Below, one piece after another: positions 18,526 through 29,952 of a stretch of 56,929 nt of DNA (its first letter is position 1; the number at the start of each line of letters is the position of its first letter). The stretch spans positions 1 through 56,929 of the forward strand of contig CATJXY010000059.1 in the NCBI GenBank assembly GCA_949744505.1. Direction: 5' to 3'. The translations under genes and the position numbers were made by a program. The notes under the pieces were generated by a model. That model worked only from the letters and a program-made list of their open reading frames with translations. It was not told the origin of the DNA and ran no database searches. This DNA comes from an uncultured Erysipelotrichaceae bacterium (GTDB lineage: Bacteria; Bacillota_I; Bacilli_A; Erysipelotrichales; Erysipelotrichaceae).

Positions 18526-18529
<4 letters not shown>
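18329..18529 (+). CDS. yaaA: S4-domain RNA-binding protein YaaA-like
   Basis: A 66-residue protein made almost entirely of one S4 RNA-binding domain (LGQVLKLTDWISTGGEAK, then VFVNGE-like IFVNGEKEDRRGRKLYPGDKI). Small S4 proteins sit between dnaN and recF in many Firmicutes and are thought to act in ribosome assembly or RNA binding. I choose the ATG at 18329 because AGAGGG lies 8 bases before it; an upstream TTG at 18311 is less well placed. It overlaps recF by ATGA, so translation is coupled. Confidence 0.88.
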
Positions 18530-21554
<3,025 letters not shown>

Positions 21555-21572
21555 TAAGGAGGAACACAGTAC

Positions 21573-24095
21573 ATGGAAGATCAGGAATTAGATCCCCGAA
21601 CGTTTAATCACGGGAAAATGGAAGAGATTGATATTTCAAAGACAATGCGCGAGTGTTTCCTTGAATATTCAATGTCTGTAATTATCGACCGTGCTTTACC
21701 GGATGTAAAGGATGGTTTGAAACCGGTTCATCGTCGAATTTTATATTCTATGAATGAACAGGGTATTACTTCTGCAAAGCCACATGTGAAATCAGCACGT
21801 ATTGTCGGTGATGTTATGGGTAAATATCATCCACATGGTGATTCAGCTATCTATGAGTCTATGGTAAGAATGGCTCAGGATTTTAGTTATCGTTATATGC
21901 TTGTGGATGGACATGGAAACTTTGGCTCTATTGATGGTGATGGAGCTGCGGCGATGCGTTATACAGAGGCTCGCTTATCAAAAATAGCGGATGAATTGTT
22001 GAGAGATATCGATAAAGAAACAATTGATTGGCGTGATAACTATGATGGTTCATTGAAAGAACCTGTTGTATTGCCGGCACGTTTTCCATCTTTGTTGGTA
22101 AATGGTTCAATGGGAATTGCGGTTGGTATGGCGACGAATATTCCGACACACAATTTAGGTGAAACGATTGATGCGGCAATTGCAGTGATGGAGAATCCGG
22201 AGATTTCGGTTCTTGAATTGATGGAAAATTATATTGCCGGTCCAGATTTCCCGACAGGGGGATATATTTTAGGAAGGGCCGGTATTAAACAGGCTTATGA
22301 AACCGGACGAGGTTCAATTCTTTGTCGTGCAAAAATTGATGTTGAAGAGATGTCCAATGGTAAAAAGCGATTGATAGTCAGAGAAATCCCGTACAATGTA
22401 AACAAGGCGATGCTTGTTGAAAAGATTGCGAATCTTGTAAGGGAAAAGGCGATTGAGGGAATAACAGACCTTCGTGATGAATCAAATTTGAAGGGAATTC
22501 GTATCGTTATTGAACTAAGAAAAGACATTCAGGCTGAAGTTTTATTGAATCAATTGTATCATTTGACTTCATTGCAGTCTTCTTTCGGTGTCAATATGGT
22601 CGTACTTGTAAACAATGTGCCGAAGTTATTGGGATTGAAAGATATTCTGAAGCTTTATGTAGAACATCAGGCAGATGTTATTACGAGAAGAACGCAGTTT
22701 GATTTGAAAAAAGCAGAGGATCGTGCTCATATTTTAATGGGTCTAAAAATTGCATTAGATCATATTGATGAAGTTATTCATACGATTCGAAGTGCAAAGG
22801 ATAACAATGAAGCTTTACTTCAATTGATGGAGAAGTTTGGGTTGGATGAAATTCAAGCTCGTGCCATTTTGGATATGCAACTTCGTAGATTAAGTGGTTT
22901 GGAACGTCAAAAAATCGATGACGAATATGATGCTTTGATGATTCAAATTACTGATTTGAAAGATATTTTGGCAAATTACAGTCGAATTCTTGATATTATA
23001 AAAACAGAAATGCTTGAAATCAAAGAAAAATATAGTGATGAGAGAAGATCTGAAATTTTGGATAGTGGTTTCGATATGGAAGATGAAGATTTGATTCCTC
23101 AGGAAGATATCGTCATTACGAAAACGGTAAATGGTTATATCAAGCGTATTCCAATTGATACATATCATATTCAAAATCGTGGTGGTAAAGGGATCAAGGG
23201 AATGAATGTCAATGAAGATGATGTTATTGATGAGATGATTACCATGAATACACATGATTATTTAATGGCATTTACGAACTTTGGTAAGGTATATCGAATT
23301 AAAGGATATCGTATTCCGGCAAGTGGTAGGACGTCAAAGGGAATTCCAATCGTCAATTTGTTGAATTTGGACAAAGATGAAAAGGTTTGTGCTTTACTTC
23401 CGACTAAGATGGAAAAAGATGATATGAGTTATTTGTTCTTTGTTACAGCAAACGGACTTGTTAAGAGAACGGCTGTGTCTGAATTTGAGAGTGTTCGTCA
23501 AAGTGGTAAGATTGCGATTACACTCAGAGAAGATGATGAACTTGTTGCTGTAAAACATACAACCGGAGATAATGAAATTGTTATTGCCGGAAGCAATGGT
23601 AAAGCGGTTCGCTTTAATGAAAATGATGTTCGTCCAATGGGTAGAAATGCATCCGGTGTTAAAGGATTTAATGTTGATGGTAGCAAAGTTGTCGGAATGG
23701 CAACGGATAATGAGGGTGAATATATCCTTGCGGTAACGAAGAATGGATTCGGAAAGAAGTCGGCATTAGATGAATATCGTTTGACAAATCGAGGAACAAA
23801 AGGAGTTAAGACAGTTCAGATTACTGAAAAGAATGGCCCGCTTGTATGTGTTCGAGCAGTAAATGGGGATGAAGACTGCTTGATCATGACCAACGAAGGA
23901 ATTGTTATCAGAATTTCATTGGAATCTTTAGCTATTCGCGGAAGAAATACGATGGGTGTTCGATTGATTAAGTTTGGTGAGGATGCATTCGTATCAAATG
24001 TAGCAATCGTCGAAAAATCGGATAGTGCAGAGAAAACTGAAATTGAAAATGAGGATGAATCTGAACAAGTGCTTGACAAAGAATCGGCTGAATGA
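21573..24095 (+). CDS. gyrA: DNA gyrase subunit A
   Basis: Breakage-reunion subunit of gyrase. The 840 residues include the quinolone-pocket sequence [19 protein letters not shown] (Ser and Glu at the usual resistance positions, so unmutated for a Gram-positive), the active Tyr in [11 protein letters not shown], the GyrA box QRGGKGIKG-like stretch [10 protein letters not shown], and six C-terminal beta-pinwheel repeats. The tail is acidic. AAGGAGG precedes the ATG. Its last codons contain the -35 element of the serS promoter, an economical overlap. Confidence 0.98.
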   Translation: MEDQELDPRTFNHGKMEEIDISKTMRECFLEYSMSVIIDRALPDVKDGLKPVHRRILYSMNEQGITSAKPHVKSARIVGDVMGKYHPHGDSAIYESMVRMAQDFSYRYMLVDGHGNFGSIDGDGAAAMRYTEARLSKIADELLRDIDKETIDWRDNYDGSLKEPVVLPARFPSLLVNGSMGIAVGMATNIPTHNLGETIDAAIAVMENPEISVLELMENYIAGPDFPTGGYILGRAGIKQAYETGRGSILCRAKIDVEEMSNGKKRLIVREIPYNVNKAMLVEKIANLVREKAIEGITDLRDESNLKGIRIVIELRKDIQAEVLLNQLYHLTSLQSSFGVNMVVLVNNVPKLLGLKDILKLYVEHQADVITRRTQFDLKKAEDRAHILMGLKIALDHIDEVIHTIRSAKDNNEALLQLMEKFGLDEIQARAILDMQLRRLSGLERQKIDDEYDALMIQITDLKDILANYSRILDIIKTEMLEIKEKYSDERRSEILDSGFDMEDEDLIPQEDIVITKTVNGYIKRIPIDTYHIQNRGGKGIKGMNVNEDDVIDEMITMNTHDYLMAFTNFGKVYRIKGYRIPASGRTSKGIPIVNLLNLDKDEKVCALLPTKMEKDDMSYLFFVTANGLVKRTAVSEFESVRQSGKIAITLREDDELVAVKHTTGDNEIVIAGSNGKAVRFNENDVRPMGRNASGVKGFNVDGSKVVGMATDNEGEYILAVTKNGFGKKSALDEYRLTNRGTKGVKTVQITEKNGPLVCVRAVNGDEDCLIMTNEGIVIRISLESLAIRGRNTMGVRLIKFGEDAFVSNVAIVEKSDSAEKTEIENEDESEQVLDKESAE

Positions 24096-24101
24096 TATAA
24101 A
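24073..24101 (+). promoter_or_regulatory. Sigma-A promoter of serS, -35 inside gyrA
   Basis: TTGACA (24073-24078) and TATAAA (24096-24101) are separated by exactly 17 bases. The -35 element is within the gyrA coding sequence and the -10 begins directly after the gyrA stop (24093-24095). Transcription would start about 24108, at the beginning of the T-box leader. Confidence 0.8.
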
Positions 24102-24107
24102 ATGTCA

Positions 24108-24332
24108 TATAAAGAAATCGATGATGGGGCTAAGTAAATAGATTGCTTAACAAGAGATGTAGTGGTTGGTGCGAACTGCAAAGGAATCTATTGAAATCTA
24201 CCTCTGAGAGAAATTAATACTTTCCGGTAGCAGCCGTTATGTGCATCGAGTGGTAAATGTTTCACGTGAAACATTTACAAAAAGGGTGGCAACACGAGGT
24301 ATCGTCCCTTTATGGGCGATACCTTTTATTTT
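24108..24332 (+). ncRNA. Serine T-box riboswitch in the serS leader
   Basis: A tRNA-sensing leader that lets serS be read when uncharged tRNA-Ser accumulates. The T-box core AGGGTGGCAACACGAGG lies at 24283-24299. Its UGGC would pair with a tRNA end GCCA, matching the G discriminator of tRNA-Ser. A candidate specifier UCU (Ser codon, 24197-24199) lies in the usual GAA-codon-ACC setting on the 3' side of stem I. The competing terminator is GGTATCG-T-CCC (24298-24308) with GGG-CGATACC (24314-24323) and a T-rich tail. Stem III appears to be the parS palindrome at 24253-24278. Confidence 0.9.
24253..24278. other. parS: parS site 1, a 26-bp perfect palindrome inside the T-box leader
   Basis: The core TGTTTCACGTGAAACA (24258-24273) is identical to the ParB/Spo0J-binding consensus of Firmicutes. 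The flanks extend the dyad to 26 bp. As RNA it would fold into an 11-base-pair hairpin with loop ACGU, in the place where T-box stem III is expected. No parA or parB gene is present in the window. Confidence 0.9.
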
Positions 24333-24356
24333 GTCTGGATAGTAAGGAGGATTTAT

Positions 24357-25643
24357 ATGCTAGACATTAATTTGTTGAGAACAAACAAAGAATTAGTTAA
24401 AGAAAATATCAAAAAGAAGTTCCAAGATGCAAAACTTCCTTTGGTTGATGAAGTTGTTGAATTGGATAAGAAGTTCAGAGAAGCTAAGACAGAAGCGGAT
24501 AATCTTCGTGCCCAAAGAAACAAAGTCAGCAAAGAAATTGGCGGATTGATGAAACAAGGATTAAAAGAAAAGGCAGAAGAAGCAAAGAAAGAAGTACAAG
24601 AAATCGGACAGAGAATAGTAGATTTGGAAGCTCTTGAAGAAAAGTTGAGTGCAGATATTAAAAAAATCATGCTTGTTATTCCAAATATTATCGATCAATC
24701 TGTTCCAATTGGAAAAGATGATAGCGAGAACGTTGAAATCGAAAAATACGGAGATCCAATTGTTCCTGAATACGAAATTCCTTATCACGTCGATATTATG
24801 GAAAGTTTTGACGGAATTGATTTGGATGCTGCAAGAAGAGTGAGTGGTAATGGATTCTATTATTTAAGAGGAGATATTGCTCGTCTTCATTCTTCAATAC
24901 TTAGTTATGCCAGAGATTTCATGATTGATCATGGATTTACTTATTATATTCCACCATTTATGATTCATGGTGATGTAGTAACAGGGGTTATGAGTTTCGC
25001 TGAAATGGAAAATATGATGTATAAAATTGAAGGAGAAGATTTGTATTTGATTGGAACTTCTGAACATTCAATGATCGGAAAATTCATCAATCAAATCTTG
25101 GATGAGAAGGACTTGCCTCAAAAATTGACAAGCTATTCTCCTTGTTTCAGAAAAGAAGTCGGAGCACATGGAATTGAAGAAAGAGGTGTTTACCGTATCC
25201 ACCAATTTGAAAAGCAAGAAATGGTGGTAGTATGTAAGCCGGAAGATTCTATGAAATTCTATGATTTATTATGGCAAACTTCTGTTGATTTCTTTAGAAG
25301 CTTAGATATTCCTGTGAGAACATTGGAATGTTGCTCAGGTGATTTGGCAGATCTTAAAGTGAAAAGTTGTGATGTAGAGGCTTGGTCTCCTCGTCAAAAT
25401 AAATATTTTGAAGTGGGTTCATGTTCAAACTTGGGTGACGCTCAAGCTAGAAGATTGGGTATTCGTATCAAAGGAGAAAACGGCAATTATTATGCCCACA
25501 CATTAAACAACACCGTTGTTGCACCGCCACGTATGTTGATTGCATTCTTAGAAAACAATTTGAATGCAGATGGAACTGTTAATATCCCGGAACCATTGAG
25601 AATGTATATGGGTGGTAAAGATAAATTAATCCCAAAGAAGTAA
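24357..25643 (+). CDS. serS: Seryl-tRNA synthetase
   Basis: Class II synthetase that charges tRNA-Ser. The 428 residues have an N-terminal antiparallel coiled-coil arm (about 30-105, rich in Lys/Glu) that grips the tRNA variable arm. The class II motifs follow, including TSEHSMIGKF, SPCFRKEVGAHGIEERGVYRIHQF and the C-terminal NNTVVAPPRMLIAFLENN. The start is the ATG at 24357, 8 bases after AAGGAGG; an upstream in-frame ATG at 24312 lies inside the T-box terminator and is not used. It is regulated by the serine T-box directly upstream. Confidence 0.97.
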   Translation: MLDINLLRTNKELVKENIKKKFQDAKLPLVDEVVELDKKFREAKTEADNLRAQRNKVSKEIGGLMKQGLKEKAEEAKKEVQEIGQRIVDLEALEEKLSADIKKIMLVIPNIIDQSVPIGKDDSENVEIEKYGDPIVPEYEIPYHVDIMESFDGIDLDAARRVSGNGFYYLRGDIARLHSSILSYARDFMIDHGFTYYIPPFMIHGDVVTGVMSFAEMENMMYKIEGEDLYLIGTSEHSMIGKFINQILDEKDLPQKLTSYSPCFRKEVGAHGIEERGVYRIHQFEKQEMVVVCKPEDSMKFYDLLWQTSVDFFRSLDIPVRTLECCSGDLADLKVKSCDVEAWSPRQNKYFEVGSCSNLGDAQARRLGIRIKGENGNYYAHTLNNTVVAPPRMLIAFLENNLNADGTVNIPEPLRMYMGGKDKLIPKK

Positions 25644-25649
25644 GATTCA

Positions 25650-25677
25650 GACATCCTTTATAAAAGGGTGTCTTTTT
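25650..25677 (+). terminator. Terminator after serS
   Basis: GACATCCTTT (25650-25659) pairs with AAAGGGTGTC (25663-25672) over a three-base loop, followed by TTTTT. Confidence 0.9.
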
Positions 25678-25696
25678 AATTCTATTCATTAAAATA

Positions 25697-25712
25697 TGTT
25701 TCACGTGAAACA
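25697..25712. other. parS: parS site 2
   Basis: TGTTTCACGTGAAACA is a perfect 16-bp palindrome matching the ParB consensus. It lies in the serS-downstream gap, 20 bases after the serS terminator, so it is intergenic and not part of a riboswitch. Confidence 0.9.
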
Positions 25713-25869
25713 AGGTAGGAAACACTTTTTCTAAACTGTTCGTTGAAGTTATTGGACTCAACGATTAAGTTATAGGAAATTTTTATTTAAAAAGATAAAA
25801 TGTTCCTGTCAGATGGAGGGATTAATCCGGTTTAACTGGGTAATCTAACTTTATCACTAGGAGGAAAAT

Positions 25870-26022
25870 ATGAAAGAAAAAGAAAACAACTTATTAACGT
25901 TTAACGGAAATTGGACATTGGACTGGGCAGGAACTTCGATCTATGATGTGGTTTATGATAAAACCTTGGCAGATAGAGCAATAACTGATAATATTATCAA
26001 TGGAATAAAAAGAGGATATTGA
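25870..26022 (+). CDS. Small protein of 50 residues, unknown function
   Basis: An open frame with a strong TAGGAGG six bases before its ATG. It encodes MKEKENNLLTFNGNWTLDWA followed by about 30 residues ending in KRGY. It overlaps the -7 codon extension of the GNAT gene and ends 18 bases before that gene's ATG, so the two are probably co-transcribed. It has no signal peptide or membrane segment. The 150-base gap before it holds a short dyad (CGTTGA...TCAACG) of unknown meaning. I recognise no family. Confidence 0.6.
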   Translation: MKEKENNLLTFNGNWTLDWAGTSIYDVVYDKTLADRAITDNIINGIKRGY

Positions 26023-26039
26023 ATAAAAGGGGATTTAAA

Positions 26040-26507
26040 ATGATTGAAATTAGAGAGGCAAGAGTTGAAGATTGTGGTCAAGTTTTGAATTTATTAACAC
26101 AATTACAAAATATACATACAGAGAAAAGATCGGATATCTTTAGATCCGGACAAGTGGCAATGAACAAAGAGGAGTTTTTGGCTGAATTGGGAAAAGAAAA
26201 TGAAAAGACAATTGTTGCCGAAACAGAAGGAAAAATTATTGGAATGATTGTTTTAAAGATAATAAAAGTGAATAATCCGATATTGCAGAGTCGTGTTGTA
26301 GGTCTTATCGATGATTTTATTGTGGATCCTACGTATAGAAAAAAGGGTGTAGGGAAAGAATTGTTGGATACAGCAAGAAGAATTGCGATTGAAAAGAAAG
26401 TAGAATCACTTGAGTTAAATGTTTGGGGATTTAATGAGAGTTCTATCCACTTTTATATGCAAAATGGATTGAAAGTCCAAAGAATTACATTAGAACAAAA
26501 ACTCTAA
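26040..26507 (+). CDS. GNAT-family N-acetyltransferase
   Basis: A 155-residue acetyl-CoA-dependent acetyltransferase. It shows the usual order: IREARVEDCGQVLNLL at the start, a central beta region EGKIIGMIVLKI, the acetyl-CoA loop in DPTYRKKGVGKELLD, and the C-terminal LELNVWGFNESSIHFYMQNGL, typical of GNATs acting on small molecules or peptides. The ATG at 26040 is preferred because AAAAGGGG lies 8 bases before it. Substrate cannot be told from sequence. Confidence 0.88.
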   Translation: MIEIREARVEDCGQVLNLLTQLQNIHTEKRSDIFRSGQVAMNKEEFLAELGKENEKTIVAETEGKIIGMIVLKIIKVNNPILQSRVVGLIDDFIVDPTYRKKGVGKELLDTARRIAIEKKVESLELNVWGFNESSIHFYMQNGLKVQRITLEQKL

Positions 26508-26516
26508 ATACAAAAA

Positions 26517-26532
26517 TGTTTCACATGAAACA
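26517..26532. other. parS: parS-like site 3 with one central change
   Basis: TGTTTCACATGAAACA differs from the perfect parS only in the central base (CACATG for CACGTG). The flanks extend the dyad to AAAATGTTTCA / TGAAACATTTT (26514-26535 core). It is 9 bases after the GNAT stop and 13 bases before the SRP RNA promoter. Confidence 0.7.
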
Positions 26533-26544
26533 TTTTAAGTATAC

Positions 26545-26573
26545 TTGCCAAAATCTATGGTTTTGAGTATAAT
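26545..26573 (+). promoter_or_regulatory. Sigma-A promoter of the SRP RNA gene
   Basis: TTGCCA (26545-26550) and TATAAT (26568-26573) with a 17-base spacer lie immediately before the 5' end of the SRP RNA, 8 bases upstream. Confidence 0.88.
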
Positions 26574-26580
26574 AATAAAC

Positions 26581-26653
26581 GGTACAACATTCATATTCGA
26601 ATCGAGTCAGGACCGGAAGGTAGCAGCTATAAGAATCACTGTTTGTGTGTACC
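26581..26653 (+). ncRNA. ffs: Signal recognition particle RNA, small (4.5S-like) type
   Basis: RNA core of the signal recognition particle, which binds Ffh and targets nascent membrane proteins. The diagnostic apical loop GTCAGGACCGGAAGGTAGCA lies at 26606-26625. GGTACA (26581-26586) pairs with TGTACC (26648-26653) to close a single hairpin of about 73 bases. It is therefore the short form without an Alu domain, unlike the long Bacillus scRNA. T-rich sequence follows. Position next to tadA and dnaX matches other Firmicutes. Confidence 0.93.
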
Positions 26654-26681
26654 TTTTATTTTATATTTGAGGTAAAAGAAT

Positions 26682-27140
26682 ATGAAAAGTCATGAATACT
26701 ACATGAGAGAAGCACTGAAAGAAGCAAAAAAAGCGGAGACGATTGATGAAGTTCCGATTGGTGCTGTTATTGTAAAAGAAAACAAAATTATTGCACGAGG
26801 ACATAACCTTCGTGAAAAAAAACAAAGCGCAACAGCTCATGCAGAAATTGTGGCTATAGAAAAAGCGTGTAAAAAATTAGGGACATGGAGATTAGAAGGA
26901 TGCACGCTATATGTGAGTTTGGAACCATGTCCAATGTGTGCCGGAGCCTGTATCCAAAGTAGAATTGAGACAATTATTTATGGGGCATCCGATCCCAAAG
27001 GAGGAAGTATTGGGACCTGTGTGGATCTGACAAAAGTAAAAGAATATAACCACCATCCGAATGTGATAAAGGGGATATTAGAAGAAGAATGCAGTTCAAT
27101 ACTCAAACAGTATTTTAAAATGAAGAGAAAACAAAAATAA
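26682..27140 (+). CDS. tadA: tRNA-specific adenosine deaminase
   Basis: Zinc deaminase that converts A34 to inosine in tRNA-Arg(ACG). The 152 residues carry the zinc and proton-shuttle motif HAEIVAIEKA and the second zinc motif PCPMCAGAC, plus the family phrase EVPIGAVIVKENKIIARGHN. GAGGTAAAAGAAT precedes the ATG. It sits between the SRP RNA and dnaX, a conserved neighbourhood. Confidence 0.95.
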   Translation: MKSHEYYMREALKEAKKAETIDEVPIGAVIVKENKIIARGHNLREKKQSATAHAEIVAIEKACKKLGTWRLEGCTLYVSLEPCPMCAGACIQSRIETIIYGASDPKGGSIGTCVDLTKVKEYNHHPNVIKGILEEECSSILKQYFKMKRKQK

Positions 27141-27211
27141 GTTATAGAATTCTTCTTATAATAGTTAAAAAATGATATAATAAAAACGATTTTTGAAAGG
27201 AGAGGATGTCT

Positions 27212-29032
27212 ATGGCATATAAGGCTTTATATAGAACATATCGTCCTAATACATTTGATGAAGTGGTAGGACAACAACATATTGTCAAAACTCTCCAAAA
27301 TGCGGTACATCAAAATAAAGTCGCTCATGCATATCTCTTTTGCGGTCCACGTGGAACAGGAAAAACAACGATTGCCAAATTGTTGGCTAAGGCAGTGAAT
27401 TGTGAAGCAAAAGAGAATAGACCTTGTGAACAATGTGCAAATTGTTTGGCAATAAAAAACGGAAGCCATCCGGATGTGGTTGAAATTGATGCTGCCAGCA
27501 ATAATGGTGTTGATGAGATAAGAAATATAATCGAAAAAGTAAAATACAGTCCGATACAAGGAAAATATAAAGTTTATATCATTGATGAGGTACATATGCT
27601 TTCGACAGGAGCTTTCAATGCTTTATTGAAAACATTGGAAGAACCTCCGGCGCATGTAATATTCGTATTAGCAACGACAGAACCGCATAAAGTTTTGCCT
27701 ACAATTATCTCAAGATGTCAAAGATATGATTTTACAAAAGTATCGAGTCAAGAAATGACTGAGAGGTTAAAAGATGTTTTGGTACATGAAGGGATTGAAT
27801 ATGAAGAAGAAGTCCTTTCTCTGATTTGTACGCTTGCAGATGGTGGAATGCGAGATGCACTCAGCATTTTAGATCAGGCGATAGCATATACAAATCAAAA
27901 ACTAACAGTAGATGCAATTAATGAAATATACGGAATAACAACTATTTCTGAAAAAATATCCTTGATTAAGTCAGTATTTATTAAAGATGTAAAAACGGTT
28001 TTAGAAAAAGTCAGAACATATAGTGAAAGCGGAATTGATATTGTTCGATTGACCTCGGATTTAATAGATTTGATAAAAGAAATTGTAATATATAGCTATA
28101 CAAATGAGGGAAGCTTTTTGAAGAAATGCGATATCAATCAAGCAGAAGAAATATTAAGCTATAAGCGAACTCATGAGTTGTTGAGAAGTTTAGATTTGTT
28201 GATGGAAACATTGGAAAAATATAAAAATGCATCCAATGTGGTCAGTTATTTTGAAGTATGCCTTTTAAAGATGATGACAGATACGGAAGAAACTAAGGTT
28301 GAAATTCCAAGCACTACACTTAGTGATTCAGGTATTAAAGCCGTACAAACTGTTCGACCTGAAATAGTTACAGAGTTTAAACCATCCAATAACATAGAAG
28401 AAACAAAAGAACTTCCGATAGAGAAAGAAAAAGAAGAGTCTAAATCTTATGTGACTGAACCAATAAAGAAGATATCTGAAATTTTAGAAACTGAGGAAAA
28501 GAAAGAAGTTAAGCAAAAACCAACAATTCATCAATCAGTATCCAGAAAAGAAACGGATTTAGAATTTTATTTATCTTTAGTTGTTGGAGCTAATAAAAAT
28601 GAAAAAGAAGCAGATCGTAAAAAATGGGATGATCTTGGCAAGAAGATGAATGTTTTGAAATATGCCAAAATAACCAATTTACTTCGTAACAGCAATATCT
28701 TGGCAAGTGGTAAAGAATTCTTTATTTTATCGGCAGATTATCAGGCATTAGCAAATCAAATTGAAGATGAAATGGAAGGTATTTGCGATTTCTGTAAGAA
28801 TGAGTTGAATTTGGATAAGCGAATATTTGTAATTACTCCGGATAATTTTAAGAAAGTAACACAAATGTTTTTAGATAGACGAAATAGTAATACGCTTCCT
28901 GAACCATTTGATTTTTCTAAAAAAGAAGAACCGGCAGGGATAGAGGAATTACAAAAAGAAGATGGAGTATTGAAGAAATTAGAAGAAATATTCGGAATAG
29001 AAAATATTGAAATATCAGAGGAGGACAATTAA
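27212..29032 (+). CDS. dnaX: DNA polymerase III subunit gamma/tau
   Basis: Clamp-loader ATPase. The 606 residues start MAYKALYRTYRP, the family hallmark. Walker A is CGPRGTGKTT, a zinc module follows (CEANRP-like C...CEQCANC), Walker B IIDEVHMLS, then the arginine-finger motif TTEPHKVLPTIISRCQRYDF. The region after residue 370 is a charged linker and a tau-like tail. I prefer the ATG at 27212 over 27206 because AAAGGAG is 9 rather than 3 bases away. No convincing in-frame slippery heptamer for gamma production is seen. It leads the dnaX-ybaB-recR operon. Confidence 0.97.
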   Translation: MAYKALYRTYRPNTFDEVVGQQHIVKTLQNAVHQNKVAHAYLFCGPRGTGKTTIAKLLAKAVNCEAKENRPCEQCANCLAIKNGSHPDVVEIDAASNNGVDEIRNIIEKVKYSPIQGKYKVYIIDEVHMLSTGAFNALLKTLEEPPAHVIFVLATTEPHKVLPTIISRCQRYDFTKVSSQEMTERLKDVLVHEGIEYEEEVLSLICTLADGGMRDALSILDQAIAYTNQKLTVDAINEIYGITTISEKISLIKSVFIKDVKTVLEKVRTYSESGIDIVRLTSDLIDLIKEIVIYSYTNEGSFLKKCDINQAEEILSYKRTHELLRSLDLLMETLEKYKNASNVVSYFEVCLLKMMTDTEETKVEIPSTTLSDSGIKAVQTVRPEIVTEFKPSNNIEETKELPIEKEKEESKSYVTEPIKKISEILETEEKKEVKQKPTIHQSVSRKETDLEFYLSLVVGANKNEKEADRKKWDDLGKKMNVLKYAKITNLLRNSNILASGKEFFILSADYQALANQIEDEMEGICDFCKNELNLDKRIFVITPDNFKKVTQMFLDRRNSNTLPEPFDFSKKEEPAGIEELQKEDGVLKKLEEIFGIENIEISEEDN

Positions 29033-29033
29033 T

Positions 29034-29342
29034 ATGGATATTAACTTTTTGATGAAACAAGCAAAGCAAATGCAAAATCAAATCAGCAAGATTGAGGCTG
29101 AAATCAATGAAATGGAATATGAGGGAACAGCCGGTGGTGCAAGTGTTAAAGCAACTATAAAAGGGAACATGGAGTTAACTTCATTGTCTATTGATGAAGA
29201 ACTTTTAGAAAAAGATAATCGTGAAATGCTCGAAGAACTCGTATTAGTCGCAGTAAATTCAGCTATTAAAGCTGCGACAGAAGATAAAAATGAGAAAATG
29301 GGGGCATTGACACAAGGTGTTAAATTCCCGGGGTTGTTTTAA
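29034..29342 (+). CDS. ybaB: YbaB/EbfC nucleoid-associated protein
   Basis: Small dimeric DNA-binding protein of 102 residues encoded between dnaX and recR in most bacteria. It shows the N-terminal helix FLMKQAKQMQNQISKIEAEI, the strand block VKATIKGNMELTSLSIDEELL and the C-terminal helix ending PGLF. GAGGAGG lies before the ATG at 29034, just one base after the dnaX stop. An upstream in-frame start inside dnaX is unlikely. Confidence 0.93.
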   Translation: MDINFLMKQAKQMQNQISKIEAEINEMEYEGTAGGASVKATIKGNMELTSLSIDEELLEKDNREMLEELVLVAVNSAIKAATEDKNEKMGALTQGVKFPGLF

Positions 29343-29345
29343 TTT

Positions 29346-29939
29346 ATGTATCCAAAATCATTGGAGAACTTGATTCAATGCTTTAAAACACTTCCGGGTG
29401 TCGGCGCAAAAACTGCGGAACGATATGCTTTTTCGATATTGGATTCTACAGAGGAAGAAGCAGAGTTCTTTATGAAAAGTATTTTAGATGTAAAAAGTAA
29501 AATTAAGCATTGTAGTTGTTGTGGAAATATAAGTGAAGAAGAACTATGTGAAATATGTGCAGATGCTAACCGGGATAAGAGCATGATTTGCGTAGTACAA
29601 GAATCAAAAGATATCTTGGCTATGGAAAAGATGAAAGAATATACCGGTGTATATCATGTATTGAATGGTGCACTTTCATCCACAAAAGGAATCATGCCGG
29701 AAGATTTGAATATAGATAATCTATTAAAGCGTATCGATGAAAATATAAAAGAGGTTATCTTAGCAACAAACCCAACCATGGAGGGAGAAACCACTGCATT
29801 GTATTTAGACAAACTTTTAAAATCAAAAGATGTTTATGTAACAAGAATTGCGCATGGTCTGCCAATGGGGGGACATTTAGACTATGCAGATGAATTAACC
29901 TTAGTAAAAGCCTTTGAAGGTAGAAAAAAGATAGTATAA
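29346..29939 (+). CDS. recR: Recombination mediator RecR
   Basis: Tetrameric clamp protein working with RecO and RecF to load RecA. The 197 residues have the helix-hairpin-helix LPGVGAKTAERYAF, a four-Cys zinc finger (CSCCGNISEEELCEIC) and a Toprim domain starting MICVVQESKDILAME, with GLPMGGHLDYADELTLVKAF at the end. It starts three bases after ybaB and precedes fhs by 13 bases. Confidence 0.97.
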   Translation: MYPKSLENLIQCFKTLPGVGAKTAERYAFSILDSTEEEAEFFMKSILDVKSKIKHCSCCGNISEEELCEICADANRDKSMICVVQESKDILAMEKMKEYTGVYHVLNGALSSTKGIMPEDLNIDNLLKRIDENIKEVILATNPTMEGETTALYLDKLLKSKDVYVTRIAHGLPMGGHLDYADELTLVKAFEGRKKIV

Positions 29940-29952
29940 AGGAGGTTAAACC

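Noticed and set aside
24121-24200. tRNA-like fold after gyrA
   Set aside because: The sequence does not make a cloverleaf; it is stem I of the T-box leader. No tRNA or rRNA gene was found anywhere in the window.
24253-24278. Palindrome first read as an intrinsic terminator
   Set aside because: It is followed by AAAAAGGG rather than a T run, and its core is the exact ParB consensus. It is reported as parS plus T-box stem instead.
28915-28935. A-rich run in dnaX as a programmed -1 frameshift site
   Set aside because: TCT AAA AAA GAA is not in the X-XXY-YYZ phase for slippage, lies very near the end of the gene, and has no visible stimulatory stem. Gamma production by this route is unlikely.
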